Source of the DNA: Phylloscopus collybita | Taxonomy: Eukaryota; Chordata; Aves; Passeriformes; Phylloscopidae | NCBI GenBank assembly: GCA_027886175.1 | Contig: JAJNNQ010000004.1 | Span: forward strand, 18,209,501 to 18,273,500 | Direction: 5' to 3' | DNA length: 64,000 bases | Shown here: in pieces, positions 1-13,243 of the stretch | Numbering within the stretch: the stretch's first letter is position 1 | Layout of the letters: each line of letters starts with the position of its first letter | Translations under genes and position numbers: made by a program | The notes under the pieces: generated by a model | Seen by the model: the letters and a program-made list of their open reading frames with translations, nothing else | Database searches by the model: none | What the model was told of the DNA's origin: nothing

Positions 1-2500
1 CTCAGGAGTGATGAATCCTTACAGGTCACTCCCAAGGAGAAAAGGTCTCTGAAAAAAATGGACACCATGCAAACAGGCAGGATTAAACTAGTACATTTCT
101 TTAACTCCCCAAAGAATTATGAAGAATGATGTTTTTACTCTAAGAAGTGGGAGCTCAGCTGGACAGAAGGTGTTGTAGTTTTATAGACTGGAGTGTTTGT
201 GTGCTGATGTCAACACAGCAAAAGGTCTCCAGTCACAGCAATGAAAAATTGCACTGGCACTGTTGTCTCAGTTTTGCATTAGTATCTTGACTCATCATTC
301 AGAGATTTGGAGCAGAGAATAATAGTTTTCTCCTTCAAGTTAGGGTTAAAGAGCAAATTCTTAACACAAATGTTTCATATAAAATTGATTTCATTCTGGT
401 AAATCTGAGAATAAACAAATCCTATCTCTAGTGCAATGCCTGTAAATAATTTATTTGAAAGCATTTACACAATCAGAAAAAAACAAGGCTGAAGGAGGAG
501 GTCATCTAATCCATTGAACTCTCTCTTAAATCTTCATCTCTGCTTAAAAATCTCAATGCAGTACCAGAAACTATTTCATTAGAGTGGTGTGATGCACTTC
601 TTCACTAACTTACAGTGAAGAGTTGCCTACATCTAATTCATTTCCCTGCCAGCAGGGAAAAGTCACCAATTTAGTCCTGTTCTGTGGGCATGGAAGTGAG
701 GTTCTCTTTTTTTCTCCTTTCACCTTCCTGGGACTTTTTGTTACACTTTGAAGTTTTTTAACAGTAATTTGAATCTAAAGACTTACATATCTGTTGGTAT
801 TTGACCATTTGGAATGATTTGTGTTGATGATTTTGTGTATCTGTGCTCAATTCAAGCTGGTTTTCATTTCTGAATTAATTATTTTGATTATTCTTGTCCC
901 ATCTGAGCTGTCCGGTGTCACAAGTCACCCTTTTGGAAAATGATGCAACTTGGGAGCTTACCTGTAAATTATAACCACTGCTCTGGAGGTGTGTTAGGAG
1001 TAAAGATGGAAGCAATTTTAGCTGAACAAAGAGAAGGTGGAAGGTGTGAATGTGCTCAGGGTATTTGCTGTGAGGGAGGAAGGTACTGTAAATAGGTTCA
1101 TGTGTGCTGCACCTACTATATCATCCAAGAAAAACAGGAGGTTTATGGTAGAAAGCTGCTCGATATGTATAAAACCCCAACAAATGTTTTTTTGTCTTTA
1201 AGACTGGTGCAAGTTGAAAACTTGCTGAGCAAAAATATTTAGAAATAAAGGCAATAGAGCTGGCAGGAGCACTGCTGCCGGAATCAATAATAAAAGGATA
1301 ATCTGTCTTTCTTTGTGGTACACAAAGCAATAATCTGTTGTTCAGATTGATTAAACGCCTCAACTCTGCTTCGATTATTAATCAATCTCCAAACCAGCTT
1401 ATTGTGAGTATAATACAAAGTACTAGAGATTATGGATAGTGGTGATGGTGATAAGAGCAGGAGGGTGGGGGAGACCTTTCTCCATCATGGGAAAGAAAAT
1501 GGAGCTGAGGTGTGGTGGAGGGTTTGTGTGGATGGGTTTTTTGTTGATTTACATGTGAGAAGTTTGACTGCAGAGTTCTAAAGGGGGTTCAAAAGGTTGA
1601 GTTTATACAAATGATAGGGATTTTGGTCTCTGATTCACAAATGTAAGAAATGTCATTGACCAGACAGAGAAATAATGTAAAATATTAGATGTAAGCTTGG
1701 CTAGAAAAACCCTGACCAGTTACCTTTGGAAACATGCTGGTGTATTCTTTGCACTAATAATTTATTTAATTTCTTTATTACACTAAAACATGTTTGAATT
1801 GTGGGCTAGCCTAGGCTTTCAGCTTTAGGTTATGAGAAAAAAATCCTCCTTCCTATGTATTTTGCCCCCTATGCCTGGGGTCACATTATTGCCAAAATGG
1901 TTTGTTGATTTTACTGGTAGGTTAGCTGCTGTTTTAAAAGGCAGTGCAAAGAGTCAAAATTTAACTTGTCTGAATGGCTATTTACTGTCTGAAAGAGGGA
2001 ATTTGGGTTTGTTTTTCTTTTTATTTTTTGACTTTTTTTAAGAGGTACAAAAATACCCATTTGACTGAAATTTGTGAATCACGCTTTATGAAATGCAAAA
2101 TCACTTAAGGCCCTGAGCAGTAACTTTTAATTTCTCTCTCTTTTGAGTCCAGAGTTGGACTGAATGACTGGCAGAAGTCCATTTCAACTTCTCTTACTCA
2201 CCTTTGTCATCCCAGACCAGCAGGACTTGGAGGAAATAAATTATTCTCCCTGAGGGGAACAGCTCCCTTCTCAGTACCTTCTCTCTGAGGATTTGCACTC
2301 ATGCCACAAGTGCATGCTTGTTTCGTTCCATTCTTTTAGGCTGTGGTTTGCAAACTTGTGTTGGATATTCAGAGCAATCTTCACCTTTTGAACAGTACTG
2401 ACCTACATGATTAATGATGGATTATGCTGACAGTATAAATTTAATTGCGTTTTCCAGCTTGACTTTTTTTCCAGTTGTGTTCAAGGTTTAGATTTCGAGG
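1..2500. other. unique AT-rich noncoding DNA
   Basis: No gene, RNA gene or recognisable repeat was found here. The open frames present (for example 1121-1363 minus and 1832-2041 plus) are short, with no recognisable motif, splice context or codon signature. The stretch is AT-rich and CpG-poor, as expected for avian intergenic or intronic DNA. Confidence 0.6.
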
Positions 2501-2562
2501 GGTTTGTTTGTTTGTTGGTGGGGTTTTTTTGGTTGTTTTCATTTTTTGGGTTTTTTTTTTTA
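2501..2562 (+). repeat. T/G-rich low-complexity tract
   Basis: The top strand is almost only T and G, with GTTT units followed by T runs interrupted by GG. It is the first of a series of T/G tracts that all lie in the same orientation in the left part of the window. Confidence 0.85.
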
Positions 2563-5500
2563 ATGGCAGGATGAAATAATGAAGCTGATGATAAAAATGC
2601 CTATAAAAATTCTGGCAAATTTATTACAGAACAACATGGCTTGATTTCTTATTTTTCTATCCATCTGGTCATTAGGCCTTTCCAACTGTCAGTGTCTAAT
2701 ATAATCTCCTTTAATAGCAGCATATAATTAGCTTTATGCTGATCAGAGGCATTTGGGATGGTGGTGGTAACATTCAAATCTGAATATCAAAATCCCAAAG
2801 AAGATAACTCAGAGACATATGTCCAAGCCAGCACTTATGACTTTTAGTCTTAAAGTCTGTAACTGGTGATTTAGGCATGTGAGCTTTGAACTGTGGTATG
2901 GAAATTTATCAATTAAGAATCCTTAGGAGTTCTGGCAGCAAAGTACAGATGTCTCTCCGAATGGTAATGTGGTAATATGTTACTTCCCCCCTCACCCACA
3001 TACACTCTTATTACTGCTTCAGAGCTTTAATTTCTTCTTACTTGTCTAGCTTTTAATTTAAACAAAGGTAGTGGAAGTCTTGCCATTTTTCCATTAGGAA
3101 CAAATTGTCTTCATTGTTAAGCCTCACCCAGAGCTGTGTGTGTACAACCTCCACACACGTGCATTTCACAGAAGTGTTTCCTTAATGGCTGTTACAGGAG
3201 TGCAATTTCCTAGTGGGTCTTTTGGGAGGTGATTTTGAGGTGAATTTGTGTTACTGCACCTGTCTGATACATGTTTTGCAAATATAACATGGTTGCTGCT
3301 GTTAGGCAGGCCAAAGAAGGGTGTCGATATTACTGAAACTAGGACCTCATCCTAGAAGTTCCTGTTTCTCTCAATTCTTTTAGGGAACACTTGCTTTGAA
3401 CAGCTGCTGTTCCAAGGGTTTTCTTGCATGTAGAGTTGGACAAGTCAGGTATTTAATCATAAAAGCTTAAGTGTGGGGCAGGGTTTCAAACACTACAGAA
3501 ATATATTTATTGACTAGATCTAGCAAATTCTTTGGTTTATTGGAACATATTGAAATATCAAACTCTATATTCTGCTCTGCAGCCATCCAGAATAAACCAA
3601 GTAGGGCTTCAAAAAAGGAAATATACCTTGACAAGTGAAAATTACATCTCCTGCATTACAGTTCTTTAAAGCTGGAATTGTCTTTGAATTTAGGCTTTCA
3701 GTTCTTCAATAAAAGATCACAGTTCCCTTTTTGTTCTCTGGCACTGTAACCCATTTGAGGATTCTGTCAACACCCCTTTCAAAAAAATGCAGAAACCTGT
3801 TAAGATATGTAGGAGAAAAAAATCTATACAAGTTACCTTTTGCTTGTAACTTGAAGTGCACAGCCAGAGCTTCCTCCAAGGAGTGTTTTGGTGCTAGAAA
3901 AGGAAAAGCAGATCTCTTTCCATATGTTCCTTATTGAAAGTAAGTAGTGGTAAACTCTCTAGGGTTTATTTTTTGCCTGTGTGTTTGCTCAGGGATTATT
4001 CTGGTTGTCCACTACTCTGCTCTAAATGACCAGAATGTGAGGACGCTTCTAAACTCTGACAGGTCCAAGAGAGACCATGCAGCTCTCAATGACTGGATGC
4101 CAAGCACGTTGACTTCTCAAAGAGATCTGCCAAGACTCGTTGCAGGATCTGTTTCTTACCTTCCTCCTTTAATTTCCTGCATCATTTAACCAGTGTTTTC
4201 TGTGGCAGAACTGCTCTGCACATCAGTGCTTCCTTTTATGTTTGTTAATAAATAGTGGCTTCTGCTCCACGAGGATTTTTGGCAGGTGCTGGTGAACATA
4301 ATCTCTCCAGGCTGCAGACACAAACTAAAAACAACTCCCAGATGTTTTAATAAGGAACCAGAACCTGTTAATGATGTGTGGGAAGCAGCCAGTCATTCAC
4401 ATGACGCCTCCCCTTTTCTCTTCCCCTTCCTAAGAAATGTAGTTCAGGATTCAACTTTTTCTCTCTTCTTTATGTTCATGTTTTCTGGCTTCTCCCTAGA
4501 ACTTATTTCATATCAAATTTCCTTGTACCTCAAACCACCTTTGGACAAAGTATAAAATGGGTGTATAGGGTTGGGAAAAGGGAATGCTACACTCTAAATT
4601 AAATTGAAAAATTATACACTAACAAAGAAGAGCGGGTAAGAATGTTTTATGTAGAGCTGAACTCTTCCAAAATAATACTAAATATTTTGAACTGTTTTAA
4701 TACATGCACCAAGCTCTATAGAGAAAGCTATTGAAATATTGAGACCCTACAGGGATCCTAAAATGACTTGCTTTCAAACTGAATTTAACTGAGTTGATTC
4801 CTAACTGATTTTGGTTTTCTTTTTTTTTAATTCTCAACTATGAAACAAAAATTTAAAAATACACCTGATGTTATATCTTAGAATCCTTGAAAATACCCCC
4901 AGAGGTCAACAGAGATTTTCAATGGGAGCATAATTATTGATAATTTGAGACATGTGCCCTACAAGACCATAAGGGGAAGGTATAAATAGGATAACTCGTC
5001 AAAAAAGTTCATTCTTATTTAGCAGAACAGAAAACTTTCAGTAGTGAAGAGATGGTAGGAAAAATTCTTATAACAGAAGCATCTTCAGTGCTAGTTGGGA
5101 ATGGGATGTATTTTAGGCTTGTTCCATTAACAGTTCTTAAGAAACAAAAAAATCTGTTTCAAAACTCCATTCTCTCCTCTCTACTGGTGTTCTTGGCATT
5201 ATCTCTGATACAACTATTAATTGGATCTTTAGGGGAAGATCAGCTGAATTTCCGCTTCTCAGCAAAACCAGGTGGCTATAACTTAAGGCTATCCTAGATC
5301 ACTGTAGAGAGTATCAGCCATGGGAATTCCACCCTGAAGAATAAGACCTCTGTGAACCTTTATTTTGTGGCTGTCCCAGGTTCATACATTTTGCCAGTGA
5401 AAAGAATGTATGACAATGTTATGTGAGGCAGAAACAAGGCTGAAAGCAATTAACCTCCTCAGTATTGGTGGAAGTGAATAGATGCATCACTTAGAGAAAG

Positions 5501-6900
5501 CAGTTGTTGAAATCACTGCAAATATGGCTGATAAAAGTAGAAGAAAGTGGATGTAAACATTAGTGAGCTCCAGTAGATTATTGATTTCTCTTGAGCGGTT
5601 TGACAGGTAAAATGGTAAAGCAAAATGTTCAACTTCAAATGCATCACTTGAAGAAAATAGGAGAATGTGGCAGGAAAGAAAGGAGATGATGAATGTTACT
5701 TTGTTAGAGAGGAGAAAATGCAATTGTTCTGCATGAGGTGTTCATCACTTTCCTTTTTCTGTTCTACAGCATTTGATAAATGTCCATTTAGCTGCAGCAG
5801 GCAAAAATCATGTTTCAAGTCTTGGTTCAGAGGTCATCTTTCAAAGCATTACCTCTTAATTGTATTAACTTTTGTCTGGTCCTGAACAACAGTTTAGTAT
5901 CTGTGGCTTCCAGCAATTCTCAGGAGAAAGCAGTGAGGTATTTCACTCTGAACAAGGAGTGTGATACCTTGTGTGATGCCTCTCCATTCCCAGCAGGGCT
6001 AAACAGCTTCTAGAGAAATTCCTCTGGAGATACTGGTCTTAGAGGAGAAACAAATCACTCCAAACATCTCTCTTTAGACTAACAAAGGAACAGCCCTCGG
6101 AGGGTTTCTGTGGTTACACAGACTGGGATGCTTTTATTGGGTAGGAAGGGAGGACAGCAGACATGCTTTATGGTGCTAAGTCATGGACAGGCAGATACAC
6201 ACAGGTGTTTGAGGTGGAAAAAGAAAGGGAGTAAGCAAAAATGCTGCATGTAGATATATTAACTTTAAAAAATGCAATCTTGCCTATTTATGAAAAATGT
6301 ACCAGTTCTGTTCCTTTAGAACGCTGGTGAAAAATGAGGTGCAAATGAGACGTGAAAGAAAGACTTTTGCTGGGAGATGTCAACCTTTCTAACAGCACCT
6401 TCACCCAGCCCTACAAAATGCTCAGTTAGCCTGAATCTCTTTTGTAGTCTCTAGCTTTTTGCTCTAACACACATCCATATGCACAGCACTATCCAGCAAA
6501 GTTTTTCCTTGTTTCTGAGTTAAATTACCATAGCAGATTTCCATGTGCCTTTGGAAGGTGACAGAGACAGCAGTTCAGTTCTCGAGGCAGGTTTCGTGAA
6601 AGATCTTTACTATTTATTACATCTATTCCCAGTGGAAGATTACAATTACTATCCCACTTCCAGCAACTCTTTACCTTAATCCTGACAGCTCTTAATTATA
6701 TGTGAAAGAAGAAGTTACATGCAGAGAAATTTCTCAGAGCATTACCTGTGAGATGCATTTCAGCTTAGAACGTCTGCAGCAGGGCCATTTGTCTTGTGGT
6801 TCTCGTTTGGTTATTTTTGTTTCAGGAACTGGGAGACTCTGCCTGACTTTTGATACCAGAACTTGCATTGGGAAGGAATTTCTGCTGCTTCCCAATGTTG
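2563..6900. other. unique noncoding DNA, no gene seen
   Basis: Several short open frames of 65-97 codons occur (3731-3937, 3947-4189, 4286-4555, 5052-5297, 6702-6995). They have neither recognisable domains nor convincing splice borders. No CR1, LTR or RNA gene was recognised. Confidence 0.55.
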
Positions 6901-6950
6901 CTCTCTCTCACCCCTTCCCCCCCCCACCCCTTTTTTTTTTTTCCTCTCCC
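6901..6950 (+). repeat. C/T polypyrimidine tract
   Basis: A CT-repeat start is followed by a run of nine or more C and then a run of twelve T, making about 50 nt of nearly pure pyrimidine on the top strand. A splice-acceptor role is not supported because no AG plus open exon follows closely. Confidence 0.8.
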
Positions 6951-9900
6951 TTTTCTGTTAGTCAGATTTGGTTATGTGTCCCTTTCTTTAAATGAGTCTA
7001 CTCAGTCTACTGCTGAGTTTACTGCTCAAGGAAACACAAATAAGTAGTAGGCTTTCAAATTTCTGATCAAGTTTAATGTTAAATCTGATTATTCAGCTAC
7101 ATAACTTTATTACCCTTCAGTTATAAATGTTTTATTTTCTGTTTAAGTATTCATTAGCAAAAATGTATTAATGTCTATGTTCAGAGAAATGCACCACAAT
7201 GGCAGTCTTGTTGGAGTTGATTTCCAACTTAATTTCAAGCCTGCAGAAGCTGGCATTTAAAAAATGTCCTATTCCAAGTCATACTAAATCCAAGATTTTA
7301 AATGATGCCCAGCTTCCAGACCACGTTAATGAGTAAAGATAACTGAGCCGGGACAGATGTACAGATTCCTAGTCCAGAGTAGGAGTAGGGTGCTGGATAC
7401 TCTGCCATTTAATGCAGGAGAAATCTGTTGCCACACAAAAGGAAGGAAGTTCCAGTCTTCTAGAGGCATCTAGTTGGGCTATTGTGAAAAGATTTTAATG
7501 CATGATCCATATTATGACATTTTCTGCATCTTTAATGCATTGATATTTCCAGAGAAACTGTTTTCCCGAAAAACTTCCAGGAAGCTCTCAACGTTTTACC
7601 ACAATTAAATTGTATTTATGATGGGTTATTATTTCCTGCCCAGTCTCTCATCACAGAGAGGTTATTCAATTATGGATGGTCACTCTGTGTTTTAATAATT
7701 CTTTCTGAATTTATATTTCAGCATGAAACTTAAGATGGCTTGAACTAAACCTCAGGTATTAAGGATAACCTTAACAGCACAAGGTATGTTAAATTATAAA
7801 ACTCAAAGAGTTCCAGGAAGGAGATGATCATTGGGGATTGTAGTAGCAACTTGGTTTTGTAGATTGACTGCCATTGATGGCTTCACCACTCCCTAATCAA
7901 TGTGCTGCTGGAAACAGCCACATGTGTGACTGTAGTTTATGTTTTCTTTTTCTGCTATTAAACCATCAATAGAATTGTCAATAAAGGAGCTGGCCACTTG
8001 TTGGAAAGCTCCCATCTGTAGTATAGATAGTAGAGAATGTTCCTGAAAAAAGCCATTGGCCTCCCAGCAGCATTAAAAGTGCAGTTTCAGAAAGCCATGT
8101 AAGCATTTGTGTGCTGCAGTTCTTCCACAGCAGGGCCAGGCTTTACTGGGACAAGGTCACCCTGCTGCCCTTGGTGGAAGGGGAGTGCCCAGCTGCTTGG
8201 GGATGAGAATTATAGGGCTTTTTCCCTGCCTAATTAGCAATATTACTTTCTATTTTGCACATCCCTCTGCATGTATTCGGAAGAAGTCTGCAGGGAGCTC
8301 ATTATGTTCCCAGCCTTGTAGTTAACAGGCTTGCAAAGCTGTACCTTCAGGGGGGTGGGAGGTGCATTCACATGAAGGAGTTCCTTATCCACACTGAAAC
8401 ACTGCTGAAAACTTGTAGGAACTCTGTAGGATGTCTCCTGTGGGGCGTGCTTTATCCTGCCCTGTGCCTTCCTGCAGAGAAGCTGTCCAGATGAATCTTC
8501 TTGACATATTTTCACTTGGAGATAATGGCTGAGGGCAGAATTTTGGCTCAGATGTCATCTGTTAATGAGTCTCTAGCCAATGAATGGGTTTGGGGAGAAA
8601 AAGGAGACAATGAAACTCTGCTTATCACCTCCTTGGCATGATTTTTCAGCGCCCAGTGTGGTTCCATTTTCTATCAGTACAGTTTAGTCTGAGGGGTTTT
8701 TTACTTTTTCTCCCCTCTTTGGTGGTGCGTGGGTGAACCATGAGAGAATCCCATTCCCAGCACTCTGCTGTGCTAACACACTCCAAGCAAGACAAGGAGT
8801 TTTCAAAGGAAGGATGTAGGGCAGGAGCTTATGAAACTCCTTTGAGGACAGCAACGTGAGCATTTGTTGTGAGAATGGCTGTCTGACTCCAAGCCCACTT
8901 CTCTTTGAGCTTTCTTCTTCTGAAGGCTGGATCCCTAAATCAGAAAGGACGGCCCAACGTACCTCATGGAATTATTTTGTGTAAGCAAGATAAACAGTTT
9001 TAAGCTGAAGGAAGTATTGTGCCATTATTTCCTGGCCACCATGGAACGGTGCCAGAAGCTGCTCCTTGAAAATTCTGTTAATCTTTACTCAGTGGGGATG
9101 TCACTGTGTGAAGTCCCAATTGCTCAAGTTGATCAGCACTTTAAAGAGAATTATTAGTCAGAGGCTTATAAAAAGATGCAATACTTTCCCTCATGGATGA
9201 ACTGCACCTTTCTTACTCTCACTACCACCAGATAAAGGATTTTGGATTTGTATAACCATCTGTGGGCACACACTACACTCCATTATCCTGTGGAAAAAGT
9301 CTAATTTAAGTGATCAGACATAAAATGGTGTTATCTACATAGCTTTCACTGGAATGCAAATGCACAGACCCCAGAATTACCCAGATTTAAAAGGGCAGTT
9401 TCATTTAACAGAGCCTAGTTTAAAAAGAATAGTTTTCAACAGTTGCAATTGAAATATTGACAATATATTTTTTTAGGAGTGTAAATGACATCAGCAGCCC
9501 TGATAGCTGTCTGGTAGGAAGTCAAATTGTTGATAGGGAAAATGCAAATAGAAGGAGACAATTAGCACATGCTGTCCCTTAGACTACCTGCATACCCCAA
9601 GACTGTAAAATTCACTAATCAGATAATGCCCAGTATTGCTCCTGGAAGATGCTTATTGTGTTTTAGGAGAGAAAAATGAAAATTTAATTCACATAGGGAA
9701 AAAAATTGCCACAAGTCTGTTTTGTTTGCTCACAAATCATTTGATTTGGGGCTGATCAGCCTTGGTATTTCTAGTTTTATTTACATGAAAGGCTTCTCTG
9801 GGGTGTAGAATAGTTTGAGAAGCTGGTGAGAAATACGCTGTCACACGATGCCTGAATTATTATGCAGATAAAATTTACCAACTTCCCTCCTCCAGTTTAT

Positions 9901-10096
9901 CCTATTTGGAAAGATACATAAGAAATAAATGGCTGGTTTTAGTGGAAGTAAGTGCTACTTCATCTGGAATAAGCATCCTGTCATTTCAAGATTTACAGCA
10001 GTAGCCATTCTCCACTGCTTCTGCTCAGCCTTTTTCACTGTGCTTCTTCTCTGCTTTAATTGCATTTCTCAGCCTTTCTCATTTGCCTACTGGCTT
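6951..10096. other. unique noncoding DNA, no gene seen
   Basis: No gene or repeat was recognised. The part around 8100-8500 is somewhat richer in GC and has overlapping short open frames on both strands, a sign of base composition rather than coding. Confidence 0.55.
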
Positions 10097-10147
10097 ATTT
10101 TTTTGTTTTGTTGTTTTGTTGTTTGGGTTTTGTTTTTTTTTTTCCCC
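10097..10147 (+). repeat. T/G-rich low-complexity tract
   Basis: TTTTG and TTG units are followed by a run of more than ten T and then CCCC. It has the same top-strand orientation as the other T/G tracts in the left half. Confidence 0.85.
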
Positions 10148-11807
10148 AGATAATCTGGAAGGTGAAGAATGACCAGGCAGAACTCAAATGCCATTTTGTT
10201 ATGCTTAATAGCTGATTAAAACCGAGCTGGCCCCTCTCTGGTGCTCACGCTCAGATGCTCTCTCTCGGGTGTTTGAAATTGAGTCATAATTGCTGATGCC
10301 AAAAGCTGTCAGTACAACAGGATAGGAGGCAGTCAGCTCCTCTTAGTGTTATATAAAGTTGTCATTTTGGAAGAATGAGCAATGATAAAGAACTGTTGCG
10401 GTGCTTTTGCCTGTTTTCACAGTAAACCATGCTGTTCGTGTTGCTTGTCTTGGTCTCTCCTCTGATAAATTAATTTTCTCCTGTAAGGCAGGAATTCAAA
10501 ACAAAGCAATAGTGATTTAGGCAAAATTGAGGGGAAATGAGGCTGCATTTTTAGAAATATTTCTATCAAATATGCTTGTTCCTGCATGCGCTGTAATAAT
10601 GTATAAAAAGATTTAAGATTTTAATGTAAAACATGAAATTGAATGTATTCTTTTATTGTGGCAGGCATATTAGTAGCTCTAGCTGTACATTAAAAAAAAG
10701 AAAATTCTGTAAAACCTTCTTAGCTCTGTGTGTAATACATACATTTACAACACAAAATGCTGACTTCCCTAATCATGAGTGATTTAGTGAGTAATATAAG
10801 GCATATTAATATTTATAGTGTTTGAAATCCTAGCAGAGAATGCTCTCACTGGCTTCTGCAGAATTGATGTTTTCAAGTGGACAACAGTGTGCCTACTCTG
10901 AGAACTCATTTCTTTGCTTTCTCATTAACATTCAAATTACTTGCAGGATGATTATTAATGAAAATGGACATTGTACAATCCTGCAGCCACTGTACAGACT
11001 CTGCAAGCCACTATTACTTTTCAGTAAGCAGTAATTTACTCTTGGCTCTCTGTAACCTACAAGGTAATGAAACTCTTCTGAAATTCTGCATTTCATAGCT
11101 GTAGCTGCAAATCAGCCTTCAGAGTCCCAGCATCTGTGGGACATGTGCTTGTGCATCCATTTACTGAGTCAATGTTCCAGTTTTCTGATTCACTTCTTTC
11201 ACTGAGGGGACAGCAGCTTTTCTGAAGCTGTTCTGCACCAGAACTGGCTGCTTCCTCACCCAGTGACTCATTGTTTTGTGAATTGTGCTTTAAAAATTTC
11301 ACAGTGGACAACCTGTGCCCATTATACACACATAACTTCCCTGGGTTGCTCATATGCCTCCCAGTGCTGTTACTTCTCTGTTGTTATCTGACTGCAGCTA
11401 TCAACTCCACAGACATTAGGGTAAGAAAATATGTTCAGCTGACACACCAGCAGAAATTCACCTGACTGCAGGCTCTGTAAATCTGCCTTATAAATGCCTC
11501 TTGTCTTTATAGAACACTGAGCAAAACTAAAAAATGGGCAAATTCTTCTGCAAGGCAAGAAACGCTAAAGCAGAGAGAGGAAGGCTCGGGGAGAAAACAT
11601 TGGATGCATTTGTTTACAGGAACTGAGACTTTGTAAATTAAATAGGAACACGAAGGCAGGTGCCTTCTTAGAGATGGCAGACTCTCAATATGGAAATAAT
11701 TCATTATCTGCACATCATGGCAAACCAGTTTTACCAAGCAAACAGCAAAGGGCCTGATTTTCAGCTGTGGGCTGTTCTTCCTATATCTGTCAAGTAGTAA
11801 AAATAAG
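10148..11807. other. unique noncoding DNA
   Basis: No gene was recognised. At 11372-11431 a pyrimidine-rich stretch ending in CAG is followed after only 23 nt by a GTAAGA donor-like site. This could be a micro-exon by pattern, but such pairs are expected by chance and it is not called. Confidence 0.5.
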
Positions 11808-11909
11808 TGGTTTTTGTGGTTTTTTTTGGTAGGGTGGGTTTTTTGTGTGTGTGTTGTTGTTTGTTGCTTGTTGTTGTTGTTGTTGTTGGTTTTTGGGGGT
11901 TTTTTTTTG
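11808..11909 (+). repeat. T/G tract with (TTG)n and (GT)n core
   Basis: About 100 nt of T and G contain a short GT dinucleotide run (about 11844-11853) and a TTG trinucleotide array (about 11871-11888), with T runs at both ends. It produces spurious Gly/Val/Phe- or Asn/Thr-rich open frames on both strands (for example 11507-11920 minus), which are not genes. Confidence 0.9.
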
Positions 11910-13205
11910 CAGATAAGCAAAATGATGGAAACTGGCCACCAGAAATTGGCTCTTTCTTTAAGCTTTGTAAGTATCCAGATTATGTTTGATAATTTGAAAT
12001 TTAGATTTTGTGTCTGGGAAAATCATCAGCTTGGAAGGAGAATAAAATGGTTTCTGTGTGTCATTAACCCCATTCCAAACATCCTTAGGTACAATTAGAC
12101 CAGACATAAGAAATTAGTCATCCTTGGCATGGGAGCTTTGAAATACTCTGTGGTTTTGGAGGTAAAGCAGTGAAAATCTGGAAAATGTAATGGCCTTGCT
12201 CTGTAGTGCCTAAGAGGAGATGGATGTTGGCATAACAATAATAACTCACTTTCACTTACAAATATAGTTTGGCTGGATGCAGTGTGATTTCCTAACGAGA
12301 GGACCTTACTGTTCTCAGTACTTTGAATTCTGTAGAATTTCCCAAGACTTTTCTAAGGCAAAGGTTTTCCTTTGTTTGCCCTGGGCTTCTGCTCTTTCCT
12401 TCAGCAGCCTGTAGCTCATTTAATCCAAGAAAATTTGCTACAGCCCTAAACCTACGTTTCCATGATTTTAACTCTTATTTCTTCTTTTTCCTTTGCAGGT
12501 GCAACAGTTGCCCCTTTCCCCCAGCAGCCTGAGGGGGTGATTCTGGAAGATAAATCCAGGGGTAAACTCTGAGCTACACCCTTGGGTTTCCCATCTCGAG
12601 CCATCAGCTCTGTGTCTCACCCAGCTCAGTGCTGATCTGCTGCCTTTGGCATGGAAATCTTCCTGCCTGCACAAATTACAGGATACTCTGATTGCCAGGA
12701 TGCCCTTGAGCTTCTTACAAGAGGAGAAGGAAACAGCATCACATGCTGTTCAAATAGGACAGGGGTAAAGGTCTTCTAAGCAAAGGCTCAACAGTTTCCT
12801 AGTTTACCAGCAGAAGAAATACCATGTCTGGGTATTTTTCCGTGGTTTCATCTGTCATATTTCAGATTTAATTTGATGTATTTGTATTAGACTTCATTTT
12901 TCATGTTTAGCTTGATTTAAAGATTTTTGAGGAAAAATATCTTTGAAGGCAGATCTGTTTTTTTGGTTGTTTTTCCAAGTTGGCGTCTGTTTTTGATTAA
13001 TCTTCTGAGCAACAATATTCTGTTTTTCACTTCTGTGTGAAACTGTACACGTGATTTAAAATCCTGAATCTTAGATGTTAATATTCAAAGCCAGACTTGT
13101 ATTACTGTGTTTATGACATAAAGATATATTCAATATGTTCGTACCAGTATCTGATTTTTAAATTACCTCTCTTTTTGCAGGGGGAAAAAAAATCTAAAAA
13201 AAAGA
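11910..13205. other. unique noncoding DNA
   Basis: No gene or repeat was recognised. A pyrimidine tract ending in TTTGCAG lies at about 12478-12499. It resembles a splice acceptor but has no convincing downstream donor. Confidence 0.5.
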
Positions 13206-13243
13206 TTTTTGTTGTTGTTGTTGTTGTTTTTGGGGTTTTTTTG
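13206..13243 (+). repeat. (TTG)n tract
   Basis: Six GTT units are followed by T and G homopolymer pieces. It is short and uninterrupted, so it may be length-polymorphic. Confidence 0.85.

Noticed and set aside
11372..11431. 23-nt micro-exon pattern (acceptor CTGCAG, donor GTAAGA)
   Set aside because: Such short acceptor-donor pairs arise often by chance, and no reading frame can be tested over 23 nt.
11507..12098. Asn/Thr-rich minus frame and Val/Leu/Phe-rich plus frames
   Set aside because: Generated by the T/G tract at 11808-11909.
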